Positions 1 through 6,012 of a stretch of 19,110 nucleotides of DNA are shown here, one piece after another. The stretch lies in NCBI GenBank assembly GCA_902778985.1, contig CACYZS010000021.1, positions 1 through 19,110 on the forward strand, written 5' to 3'. Each line of letters begins with the position of its first letter. Positions within the stretch are counted from its first letter, which is position 1. Below the pieces are notes generated by a model that was given only the letters and a program-made list of their open reading frames with translations, searched no databases and had not been told where the DNA came from. Both the position numbers and the translations under genes were made by a program. Source of the stretch: an uncultured Ruminococcus sp. Lineage in GTDB: Bacteria; Bacillota; Clostridia; Oscillospirales; CAG-272.

Positions 1-309
1 CAGCACCACCTCGGCAAAATGCAGTCCCATCGAAAGGAGCGCGGAGCACCACATCCAGAAGAGCGCGCCCGGTCCCCCGACCGAGAGGGCGGAGGTGACG
101 CCGGTGATGTTCCCGACCCCGAGCGTCCCGCCCAGCGCCACTGCGAGCGAGGAGAGCGCCTCGCGCCGCTCGCCTTTTTCCCCGAGCCGCCGAAGGGTCT
201 TCGCCGGGTGCAGAAGGTAAAACCCCCGCAGCCGGAAGAGAAAAAAGAGACCCGACGCAAACAGCAGAAAGGGGACGGTCCCCCCGGCGACGGCGACGAG
301 CGTTTTCAT
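1..309 (-). CDS. Alanine/glycine:cation symporter (AGCS family), 5' part only
   Basis: The first 103 residues of an integral membrane amino-acid symporter, read on the minus strand and cut off by the window start. The family imports alanine or glycine with sodium (or protons) across the cytoplasmic membrane. The start ATG (309-307) is preceded by a strong purine-rich Shine-Dalgarno site, GAAAGGGGGG on the minus strand. Residues about 5-27 form a hydrophobic first membrane segment. Further on are GTLGVGNITGV and ALSVGGPGALFWMW, which match the AGCS signature (typically GTGNIAGVATAI followed by GGPGAxFWMW), then an FAEVVL segment typical of the family. The gene diverges from the acyl-CoA synthetase gene across a 183-bp spacer. 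No frameshift is seen in the visible part. The family is confident; the exact substrate and symbol (alsT, dagA) are not resolved. Confidence 0.88.
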   Translation of the reverse strand, partial: MKTLVAVAGGTVPFLLFASGLFFLFRLRGFYLLHPAKTLRRLGEKGERREALSSLAVALGGTLGVGNITGVTSALSVGGPGALFWMWCSALLSMGLHFAEVVL

Positions 310-364
310 ACCGATCCCCCCTTTCGTTCGCATCAGTTTATGTCGGGATCGCACCGCTCTATAC

Positions 365-378
365 CGCCCCGCGGGGCG
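365..378. promoter_or_regulatory. GC-rich 14-bp perfect palindrome in a divergent spacer
   Basis: CGCCCCGCGGGGCG is self-complementary. It lies between the divergent symporter and acyl-CoA synthetase genes, 23 bp upstream of the plus-strand -35 box and about 55 bp upstream of the symporter start. It could be an operator or part of the symporter leader, or chance in GC-rich DNA. No clear minus-strand promoter was found; a TATAGA-like box (363-358) lacks a convincing -35. Confidence 0.25.
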
Positions 379-400
379 CACCGAAAAACGTGAAAAGCGA

Positions 401-429
401 TTGACAAGGTACGCAAGTTATGGTATAAT
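401..429 (+). promoter_or_regulatory. Consensus sigma-A promoter for the acyl-CoA synthetase gene
   Basis: A perfect -35 box TTGACA (401-406) and a perfect -10 box TATAAT (424-429) are separated by exactly 17 bp. Transcription should start at about 436. This makes an open-frame GTG at 436 unusable as a start, because it would sit at the very 5' end with no ribosome binding site. The box quality suggests strong constitutive expression of the operon that follows. Confidence 0.9.
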
Positions 430-449
430 ACAAAAGTGGGTACGTCCCC

Positions 450-467
450 TCTCCCGCAAGCGGGAGA
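450..467 (+). promoter_or_regulatory. Leader hairpin before the acyl-CoA synthetase gene
   Basis: TCTCCCGCAAGCGGGAGA can form a 7-bp stem (450-456 with 461-467) closed by a CAAG loop. It starts about 14 nt into the predicted transcript and ends 14 nt before the Shine-Dalgarno site at 481-488. There is no T-run after it, so it is not a terminator. A role in 5' mRNA protection or translational control is inference. Confidence 0.5.
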
Positions 468-492
468 AGTGCTTTTCCACCGGAGGAGTTTC

Positions 493-2253
493 ATGAACAT
501 TCTCAAAGTACTCAATTTCAGCAACAAGAGATCGGCTGCCGCCGGGCGGACGATCCCCGGAAAGGCGAAGACCGAGCGCCACTACACCCCCGCGCACACC
601 GCGCCCGATTTCTGCCGTACGATCGAACAGCACGGCGACAAGATCGCCTATGAATATTTCGTCTCGGCGACCGAGACCGCCACCATGACCTACGCCGAGT
701 TCGGCGGCATGGTGCGGCGCTTCTCGGCGGGGCTCGAGAAGATCGGTATGTCCCACGGACGCGTCGCCGTGATCGGCGAGACCTCGCCCCGTTGGGTCGC
801 CGCCTACCTCGCCGTGATGGCGCAGGGCGGCGTCGTGGTTCCGATGGACCGTGAACTCGCCCCGAGCGAGATCTCCGCGTTTTTGACCGGCATCAGTTGC
901 GACGCCGTGATCGCCGCCCCTTCGCTTGACGAAAGTCTGGCGGACCTTCTGACTTCGCATCCGACCGTCCGTTACTATATCACGATGGGCGAGGAAAAGA
1001 AGAACGAGAAGGTCACGCTCTGGAGCGAGATCGAAGCGTCGGGCGCCGAAGCCGTCGAGGCGGGTTGGGATTATCCCCCCTGCCGTTCGCGCGGCGAACT
1101 TGCCGAGATGCTCTTCACGTCGGGCACCACCGGATCGAGCAAGTGCGTCATGCTCTGCCAGCGCAACGTCTTTTCGGTCGTCAATTCCTGCGCCGAGTCG
1201 GTCGACTTCACCCCCGACGAAGTGGTGGTCTCGGTGCTCCCGATGCACCACACCTACGGGCTTGCCTGTATGCTCGCCGAACTGCTCTACGGCGTGCGGA
1301 TCTGCATCAACGATTCGCTTCGCCACGTGCTCCGCAACTTCGCGCGTTTCCGCCCGACCGCTCTGATCCTGGTCCCGCTGTTCGTGCAGACCATGTATAA
1401 GAAGATCCTGAACGAAGCCGAGAAGAAGGGCAAACTCCGTACCTTCAACGCCGGCATCGCCGCGTCCCGCGTGATGATGAAGGTCGGCGTCGACCTGCGC
1501 AAGAAACTGTTCGCCGAGGTACGCGAGGCGTTCGGCGGACGGCTCGAAAAGATCATCTGCGGCGGCGCGCCCCTGAAACCCGACCTGATCTACGCGTTCG
1601 AGGACTTCGGTATCTCGATCTACGAGGGCTACGGCATCACCGAATGCGCGCCGCTTGCCGCCGTTACGCCGTACTACAAACGGAAATCCGGCTCGGTCGG
1701 TCCGTCGGTCCCCTGCTGCACGATCCGTGTGGACGGCGAGACCATCAACGAGGCGGGCTTTGCCGAGGGCGAGATCCAGATTCACGGCGACAACGTGATG
1801 CTCGGCTACTTTGAGAACCCCGAGGCGAACGCCGCCGCCTTCACCGACGACGGTTGGTACCGGACGGGCGACGTCGGGTATATGGACGCCGACGGCTACG
1901 TCTATATCACCGGGCGTATGAAGAGCGTGATCGTTCTGGAAAACGGCAAGAACGTCTTCCCCGAAGAGATCGAGGAATACCTTTCCGCGATCGACCTGAT
2001 CGCCGAGAGCGTGGTCGTGGGCCGCAAGAGCGAGGACGGCGACAGCGTGATCCTGACCGCCATCGTGTTCCCGAACGCCGACAAGTTCGACGAGAACGCG
2101 ACCGACGAGGAAAAACTCGAGGCGATCAAGCACGCGATCCGGAAGATCAACAAGAAACTGCCGAGTTTCAAGCAGGTGCGCGAGGTCGAACTCCGGAACG
2201 AAGAGTTCCCGAAGACCACCTCGAAGAAGATCAGAAGACACCTGATCAAGTAA
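493..2253 (+). CDS. Long-chain acyl-CoA synthetase-like AMP-dependent ligase
   Basis: A 586-residue ANL-superfamily adenylating enzyme. It is expected to activate a fatty or other carboxylic acid with ATP to an acyl-AMP and transfer it to CoA (or a carrier protein) in the cytoplasm. Visible core motifs are the phosphate-binding loop TSGTTGSSK (209-217), YEGYGITE (377-384), RTGD (457-460) and a C-terminal PKTTSKKIRR segment with the expected catalytic lysine at about 578-579. The phosphate loop departs from the usual TSGTTGxPKG by SSKC, and the C-terminal motif has SKK instead of SGK. I chose ATG 493 because CGGAGGAG (481-488) precedes it and because upstream starts fall at the transcript's 5' end. 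Length and motif spacing fit the FadD/COG1022 group. O-succinylbenzoate-CoA ligase or a carrier-protein ligase cannot be excluded. Next downstream is pantothenate kinase, which makes CoA. Confidence 0.87.
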   Translation: MNILKVLNFSNKRSAAAGRTIPGKAKTERHYTPAHTAPDFCRTIEQHGDKIAYEYFVSATETATMTYAEFGGMVRRFSAGLEKIGMSHGRVAVIGETSPRWVAAYLAVMAQGGVVVPMDRELAPSEISAFLTGISCDAVIAAPSLDESLADLLTSHPTVRYYITMGEEKKNEKVTLWSEIEASGAEAVEAGWDYPPCRSRGELAEMLFTSGTTGSSKCVMLCQRNVFSVVNSCAESVDFTPDEVVVSVLPMHHTYGLACMLAELLYGVRICINDSLRHVLRNFARFRPTALILVPLFVQTMYKKILNEAEKKGKLRTFNAGIAASRVMMKVGVDLRKKLFAEVREAFGGRLEKIICGGAPLKPDLIYAFEDFGISIYEGYGITECAPLAAVTPYYKRKSGSVGPSVPCCTIRVDGETINEAGFAEGEIQIHGDNVMLGYFENPEANAAAFTDDGWYRTGDVGYMDADGYVYITGRMKSVIVLENGKNVFPEEIEEYLSAIDLIAESVVVGRKSEDGDSVILTAIVFPNADKFDENATDEEKLEAIKHAIRKINKKLPSFKQVREVELRNEEFPKTTSKKIRRHLIK

Positions 2254-2259
2254 AGTCGC

Positions 2260-2295
2260 CGCCGTTCCCCGTATCCGAAAGGGCGGGGAACGGCG
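2260..2295 (+). terminator. Strong intergenic hairpin, possible weak terminator
   Basis: A 12-bp stem pairs 2260-2271 with 2284-2295 and starts six bases after the acyl-CoA synthetase stop codon. The loop can itself form CC-GAAA-GG. Only a short CTTTA follows, so Rho-independent termination would be partial at best. Because the next gene is 85 bp away with no visible promoter, this may instead tune expression of the downstream genes or stabilise the upstream mRNA 3' end. Confidence 0.45.
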
Positions 2296-2309
2296 CTTTA
2301 GAAACGAGA

Positions 2310-2324
2310 CCGCCCGCGGGGCGG
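2310..2324 (+). promoter_or_regulatory. Hairpin abutting the pantothenate kinase ribosome binding site
   Basis: CCGCCC-GCG-GGGCGG (6-bp stem, 3-nt loop) ends directly at the AAAAGGAGGT Shine-Dalgarno site (2325-2334). A stable stem here leaves the site itself single-stranded and could affect translation of the kinase. Function is inferred from position only. Confidence 0.3.
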
Positions 2325-2338
2325 AAAAGGAGGTTCCC

Positions 2339-3172
2339 ATGCGGAACGTTGTGATCGGTATCGACGTGGGCGGAAGCACCACGAAGATCGTCGGTTTTGA
2401 AAAAGAGCCCGGGGGATCGAAGTTGATCGAACCCCTCTACGTGCGCGCGTCGGATCCCCTGACCTCGATCTACGGCGCGTTCGGAAAATTCACCGCGGAG
2501 AACCGCCTGTCGCTCTCCGAGATCAGCCGCGTGATGATGACCGGGGTGGGTTCCGCGTCGGTCGCCGGGCCGATCTACTCGCTGCCCTGCGAGACCGTGT
2601 CCGAGTTCGACAGCATCGGGCTCGGCGGGCTTTACCTCTCGGGGCTTGACGAGGCGATCGTCGCCAGTCTCGGCACCGGCACCGCCGTCGTCCACGCCAA
2701 GAAGGGCGGCGCGATCACCTACCTCGGCGGCACCGGCGTCGGGGGCGGTACCCTGATGGGTCTGTCGCATCTGCTGCTCAAAATGGACAGCGTCGAACAT
2801 ATCTCCGACCTCGCCGAAACCGGCGACCTCGGCAAGATCGACCTGCGCATTTCGGATATGGCGAACCGCGACCGCCTGAACGGTATGCCCTCGGACATGA
2901 CCGCCGCGAACTTCGGGAAGATCAGCGATCTTGCCGACAAGGCGGATATTGCGCTCGGGGTGATGAATATGGTGTTTGAGACGGTCGGTATGGTCGCCCT
3001 CTTCGCCGCGAAGAGCCGCGGGGTGAAGGATATCGTCATGACCGGCAACCTGACCTCGATCCCCTACTGCAAGACCGTGATGGAAAAACTGAACGAGATG
3101 TTCGACGTGCGCTTCCTGATCCCCGACCTCGCCACCTACGGCACCGTCATCGGGACCGCGCTTCGCGGCTGA
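2339..3172 (+). CDS. coaW: Type II pantothenate kinase
   Basis: A 277-residue cytoplasmic kinase that phosphorylates pantothenate, the first step of CoA synthesis. It has the ASKHA-fold phosphate loop IGIDVGGSTTK (6-16), the GVGSA turn (69-73), an SEF segment with a candidate catalytic Glu89, the second phosphate loop SLGTGTA (110-116) and GGTGVGGGT (130-138). The PSDMTAANFG stretch is typical of bacterial type II enzymes of the Staphylococcus CoaW kind. Length matches that family (about 265-290 residues). The start follows a strong AAAAGGAGGT site. It lies downstream of an acyl-CoA synthetase gene and 25 bp upstream of a CBS-domain gene, so CoA supply and acyl-CoA formation are probably co-expressed. 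A type III (CoaX) enzyme is unlikely because the motif set differs. Confidence 0.9.
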   Translation: MRNVVIGIDVGGSTTKIVGFEKEPGGSKLIEPLYVRASDPLTSIYGAFGKFTAENRLSLSEISRVMMTGVGSASVAGPIYSLPCETVSEFDSIGLGGLYLSGLDEAIVASLGTGTAVVHAKKGGAITYLGGTGVGGGTLMGLSHLLLKMDSVEHISDLAETGDLGKIDLRISDMANRDRLNGMPSDMTAANFGKISDLADKADIALGVMNMVFETVGMVALFAAKSRGVKDIVMTGNLTSIPYCKTVMEKLNEMFDVRFLIPDLATYGTVIGTALRG

Positions 3173-3197
3173 CGCTTTTCGACCGAAAGGACTACGA

Positions 3198-3620
3198 ATG
3201 AATCTGCTCCGATTTCTCACGCCCAAGAGCGCGGTGTGCTATCTCTATCACGATTTTACCCTGCGTCAGGCGCTTGAGAAGATGTTCTACCACCGCCACC
3301 ACGCCGTCCCGGTGATCGACCGGAAGGGACGCTACGTCGGGTCGGTGTCCGACGGCGATTTTCTTCGGATCCTCTACGAACAGGAGAGCGGGGATCTGCA
3401 CACGCTCGAGCACCGTCGCCTGAAGGATATCGTCCGGCGCGACCTCAATCCCGCGGTCAAACAGGACGCCTCGATCCCCGACCTGCTCGGCAGGGTGAAA
3501 CAGAACGCCTTCGTCCCCGTCGAGGACGACCGGGGCAGTTTCATCGGCATCGTGACGCGCCGCGATATCATCAACTATTTCATCGACGAATACGAAAGGA
3601 ACGACGAGGTTGAAAAATAA
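3198..3620 (+). CDS. Small protein of two CBS domains
   Basis: A 140-residue soluble protein made almost entirely of a CBS pair (Bateman module). Domain 1 spans about residues 10-60 and contains HHAVPVIDRKGRYVGSVSDGDFL. Domain 2 spans about 75-132 and contains AFVPVEDDRGSFIGIVTRRDII. Such modules bind adenine nucleotides such as AMP, ATP or c-di-AMP and act as energy or second-messenger sensors. No enzymatic domain is attached, so it probably acts on a partner protein. The ATG at 3198 follows AAAGGAC with short spacing, and the gene is 25 bp after coaW, so co-transcription is likely. Stand-alone CBS proteins of this size are common in Clostridia. The ligand and target are unknown; any link to CoA or acyl-CoA metabolism is inference from neighbours. 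Confidence 0.85.
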   Translation: MNLLRFLTPKSAVCYLYHDFTLRQALEKMFYHRHHAVPVIDRKGRYVGSVSDGDFLRILYEQESGDLHTLEHRRLKDIVRRDLNPAVKQDASIPDLLGRVKQNAFVPVEDDRGSFIGIVTRRDIINYFIDEYERNDEVEK

Positions 3621-3643
3621 TTACTCTTTTTTGCGGAAATCTA

Positions 3644-3672
3644 TTGCAATCAAGGGAAAAGTATGTTATAAT
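3644..3672 (+). promoter_or_regulatory. Extended -10 promoter of the rimP-nusA-infB operon
   Basis: TTGCAA (3644-3649), a 17-bp spacer and TATAAT (3667-3672) with an upstream TG at 3664-3665, giving an extended -10. Transcription should begin at about 3680, some 13 nt before the leader hairpin. It lies in the AT-rich gap after the CBS gene and marks the start of the translation/transcription operon. Confidence 0.88.
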
Positions 3673-3692
3673 CCTTATGAAGATGATAAGAT

Positions 3693-3726
3693 GTAAGAGT
3701 GGGTTGTTTCCCACTCCTACTTTTTT
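3693..3726 (+). terminator. Terminator-like leader hairpin (attenuator) upstream of rimP
   Basis: The arms 3693-3703 and 3710-3720 pair over 11 positions with a single mismatch (A3696/C3717), closed by a 6-nt loop, and are followed at once by TTTTTT (3721-3726). This has the form of an intrinsic terminator. It sits between the operon promoter and the rimP ribosome binding site (GGAGGGAG, 3729-3736), so it must be read through or regulated for the operon to be expressed. No competing anti-terminator stem is obvious in the short leader. NusA, encoded in this operon, affects pausing and termination, so autogenous control is a reasonable inference. Confidence 0.8.
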
Positions 3727-3744
3727 GTGGAGGGAGAGAACGCT

Positions 3745-4206
3745 GTGAAGAAGAATATCGCCGCGACGGTCGCGGACCTGATCGCCGACACGGTGAAGGC
3801 GAACGGCTGCGAACTCTGGGACGTCGAGTACGTCAAAGAGGGCGCCGACTGGCACCTTCGCGTCACCATCGACCGCGAGGGCGGCGTGGGGATCGACGAT
3901 TGCGAGCGGGTGCACCGCGCGATCGATCCTCTGCTCGACGAGGCGGATCCCATCGAGGGTTCCTACTACCTCGAGGTCTCCTCGCCCGGCATCGAACGCG
4001 AACTCAAAACCGACGCGCATCTCTCTGCGTCGGCGGGCGCGCTCTGCGAAGCGAAACTCTTCGCGCCCTTGAACGGCACCAAGAGCGTGACCGGACGGCT
4101 GACGGACTTCGGTCCCGACGCCGTGACGCTGACCCCCGACGGGGGAGAGCCCGTCGTCCTTCCCCGCAAGGCGATCGCCCGCCTGTCCACCCTCTACGAG
4201 GACTGA
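3745..4206 (+). CDS. rimP: Ribosome maturation factor RimP
   Basis: A 153-residue cytoplasmic factor required for maturation of the 30S subunit. The N-terminal domain (about 1-80) carries the CELWDVEYV strand and the central LEVSSPGIERELK signature. A small C-terminal barrel domain (about 85-150) contains VTGRLTDFGPDAVTL. I start at GTG 3745 because GGAGGGAG (3729-3736) lies 8 bp upstream; an alternative in-frame GTG at 3727 overlaps that site and follows the T-run directly. The length is normal for the family (about 150). It is the first gene of the operon and is followed after 48 bp by nusA, the canonical order in Bacillota and many other bacteria. Confidence 0.95.
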   Translation: MKKNIAATVADLIADTVKANGCELWDVEYVKEGADWHLRVTIDREGGVGIDDCERVHRAIDPLLDEADPIEGSYYLEVSSPGIERELKTDAHLSASAGALCEAKLFAPLNGTKSVTGRLTDFGPDAVTLTPDGGEPVVLPRKAIARLSTLYED

Positions 4207-4219
4207 AAAAAAGAAAAAA

Positions 4220-4235
4220 CAGATCCGAGGATCTG
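4220..4235 (+). promoter_or_regulatory. Small hairpin between rimP and nusA
   Basis: CAGATC-CGAG-GATCTG gives a 6-bp perfect stem with a 4-nt loop. It lies in the purine-rich 48-bp gap after the rimP stop and before the nusA Shine-Dalgarno site (AAAGG, 4241-4245). No T-run follows, so termination is unlikely. An mRNA-processing or spacing role is possible but untested. Confidence 0.35.
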
Positions 4236-4254
4236 AAAAGAAAGGCATGGAAAA

Positions 4255-5277
4255 ATGAACAAGGAGTTTTTTGACGCGCTGGATATGCTCGAACGGGAAA
4301 AAGGGATCCCGAAGGAGTATATGCTGGAAAAGGTCGAGGCGGCGCTGGTCAGCGCCTTCAAGCGCGAACTCGGCGGATCGACGAACGTCCGTGTCGTCCT
4401 GGATCCGAAAAAGAAGGATATGAAGGTCTTCCAGCAGTTGACCGTCGTCGAGACGGTCGAGAACCCTGCCGAGGAGATCGCCCTTTCCGAGTTGACCGGG
4501 CGCAAAAAGTACAAGGTCGGCGATATCGTCGAACGCGAACAGAAACTGAAGGAGTTCCGCCGGCTCTCCGCGCAGGCGGCGAAGCAGGTCATCATTCAGG
4601 GCATCCGCGAGGCGGAGCGCTCGAACATGATCCGCGCCTACGAGGAGAAGAAGGAAGAACTCATCACCGCTCGCGTCTATAAGGTCGATCCCGAGAACGG
4701 CAACCTCGTCCTCGAGACGCCCGACGGGCGCGTGACGCTGACGCGGCAGGATCAGATCCCGACCGACCGTTTCGTCGAGGGCGACCGCATCAAGGTCATC
4801 ATCATCGACGTTCTCGGACAGGAAGCGCGCGGTCCCGTGGTCCGGCTCTCGCGTTCGCACCCGGCGTTCGTCAAACGGCTCTTTGAGACCGAGATCCCCG
4901 AGATCGAGGACGGTACCGTCGTGATCCGCGGCATTTCCCGCGATCCCGGCAGCCGGAGCAAGATCGCGGTGGAGTCGCGCGATCCCAACGTCGATCCCGT
5001 CGGCGCCTGCATCGGCAACCGCGGGATGCGTATCAACGCTATTCTGGCGGAACTGTCGGGCGAAAAGATCGACGTGATCCGCTGGTACGAGGATCCCGAG
5101 AAGTTCGTCGCCGCGGCGCTTGCCCCGGCGGAAGTCATCGGGACCGACCTCGAGGGCGAGCGCACCTGCAAGGTCAAGGTCGCGCCCGACCAACTGTCGC
5201 TTGCCATCGGTAAGGAAGGACAGAACGCCAAACTCGCCGCCAAACTGACGGGCTTCAAGATCGACATCAAGGCTTGA
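4255..5277 (+). CDS. nusA: Transcription termination/antitermination factor NusA
   Basis: A 340-residue RNA polymerase-associated factor that modulates pausing, intrinsic termination and antitermination. Order of domains: polymerase-binding N-terminal domain (about 1-125, with the ALVSAFKRE and QAAKQVIIQ helices), S1 domain (about 133-200), KH1 with VDPVGACIGNRGMRI (246-260) and KH2 with LAIGKEGQNAKLAA (about 316-329). It ends after KH2, as in most Gram-positive bacteria, and lacks the acidic repeats of enterobacterial NusA. The start ATG follows AAAGG with 9-bp spacing. It stands in the canonical order rimP-nusA-ylxR. The upstream terminator-like leader is a potential target of its own product. 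Confidence 0.96.
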   Translation: MNKEFFDALDMLEREKGIPKEYMLEKVEAALVSAFKRELGGSTNVRVVLDPKKKDMKVFQQLTVVETVENPAEEIALSELTGRKKYKVGDIVEREQKLKEFRRLSAQAAKQVIIQGIREAERSNMIRAYEEKKEELITARVYKVDPENGNLVLETPDGRVTLTRQDQIPTDRFVEGDRIKVIIIDVLGQEARGPVVRLSRSHPAFVKRLFETEIPEIEDGTVVIRGISRDPGSRSKIAVESRDPNVDPVGACIGNRGMRINAILAELSGEKIDVIRWYEDPEKFVAAALAPAEVIGTDLEGERTCKVKVAPDQLSLAIGKEGQNAKLAAKLTGFKIDIKA

Positions 5278-5312
5278 TCCCGTCGGGCAACAGAACCGGG
5301 AGGTGTCACAAA

Positions 5313-5627
5313 ATGCCGGGAAAAAACGGGGAACCCGTAAAGCAGCCCCTCAAACCGAAAAAGTTTCCGGAGCGGAAATGCATCGGCTGCGGAGAGCGGA
5401 AGAAAAAGACCGATCTGATCCGGATCGTCCGTTCGCCGGAGGGGGAGATCTCGCTTGACTTCACCGGAAGAAAACCGGGGCGGGGCGCCTACCTGTGCCA
5501 TAGCGTCGCGTGCTTCCGCGCCGCGCGCAAGGCGCATCGGATCGAGCAGAACCTGACGCCCGGGGCGTCCGTCCCGGATGCCGTCTACGACGCGCTCGAG
5601 GAGGAACTGAAAAAGAATGACGCTTGA
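5313..5627 (+). CDS. rnpM: YlxR/RnpM family RNA-binding protein (DUF448)
   Basis: A 104-residue basic protein of the YlxR family. The signature RKCIGCGERKKKTDLIRIV (about 22-40) and GRKPGRGAYLC (about 52-62) are intact, including the conserved cysteine pair CIGC and the GRGAYLC loop. In Bacillus subtilis the homologue has been reported to bind RNase P RNA and modulate its activity, hence the name RnpM. I start at ATG 5313 because GGGAGGTG (5298-5305) lies just upstream; the in-frame TTG at 5274 lies inside the end of nusA and has no comparable site. It is placed between nusA and ylxQ as in other Bacillota, and its 3' end overlaps ylxQ by 11 bp, which suggests translational coupling. Confidence 0.9.
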   Translation: MPGKNGEPVKQPLKPKKFPERKCIGCGERKKKTDLIRIVRSPEGEISLDFTGRKPGRGAYLCHSVACFRAARKAHRIEQNLTPGASVPDAVYDALEEELKKNDA

Positions 5628-6012
5628 CGGCGAAACCGCCGTTCACGAGGTGAACGAACGGTTCTTCGGAATGCTCGGGATGAGCAGACGGGCGGGGAAA
5701 ACGGTCGTCGGAGCCGACCTCGTCTGCCGGGCGATGCAAGGGAAGAACAAACCCGCGCTCGTCGTCGTCTCGTCCTTCGCGTCGGAGAACACGAAGAAAA
5801 GAATGATCGCCAAATGCGACTATTACGGCGTTCCGTGCGTATTGGTCGCGCTCGAGTGCGGGGAACTTGCCCAAAGACTCGGGAAGACCGGATCCACCGC
5901 GGCGCTCGCCGTGACCGATCCCGGTTTGGCGAGGGAAATACGGAACGCTTGCACTTGTAAAGGAAGGGAGTCCCCGACGGACGGGGACGGTTCGATCGGG
6001 AACCGGGGGTAA
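5617..6012 (+). CDS. ylxQ: YlxQ, L7Ae-family ribosomal/K-turn-binding protein
   Basis: A 131-residue small RNA-binding protein of the L7Ae/L30e/S12e group. The conserved start LGMSRRAGKTVVGAD (about 20-34), the central strand LVVVSSFASENTKKRM and the GVPCVLVALECGELAQRLGK segment identify it. Relatives are associated with ribosomes or kink-turn RNA; the exact role of YlxQ is not well established. Its ATG overlaps the end of ylxR, with GAGGAGGA (5599-5606) inside ylxR as ribosome binding site, and its stop codon is immediately followed by the infB ATG. The last 20 or so residues, rich in Gly, Asp and Ser after NACTCK, extend past the usual family fold. They cover the infB leader, so part of this tail may reflect infB translation signals rather than protein function. 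Confidence 0.88.
   Translation: MTLDGETAVHEVNERFFGMLGMSRRAGKTVVGADLVCRAMQGKNKPALVVVSSFASENTKKRMIAKCDYYGVPCVLVALECGELAQRLGKTGSTAALAVTDPGLAREIRNACTCKGRESPTDGDGSIGNRG
5970..5988 (+). promoter_or_regulatory. Hairpin shortly upstream of infB
   Basis: GTCCCCG-ACGGA-CGGGGAC forms a 7-bp perfect stem with a 5-nt loop inside the 3' end of ylxQ, 24 nt before the infB start. There is no T-run. It might influence infB translation by structuring the mRNA near the weak GGGGGT site at 6004-6009; this is inference. Confidence 0.3.

Noticed and set aside
19..393. A 124-codon plus-strand frame at the window start
   Set aside because: Antisense to the symporter gene, which has a clear family signature; the plus-strand product is charged low-complexity sequence.
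418..2382. A 654-codon minus-strand frame opposite the acyl-CoA synthetase gene
   Set aside because: Shadow of a confidently identified gene; no family motifs, no independent ribosome binding site or promoter of comparable quality.
4247..4258. A three-codon mini-frame (Met-Glu-Lys-stop) overlapping the nusA start as ATGA
   Set aside because: It begins only one base after the AAAGG site, too close for initiation; chance is sufficient.
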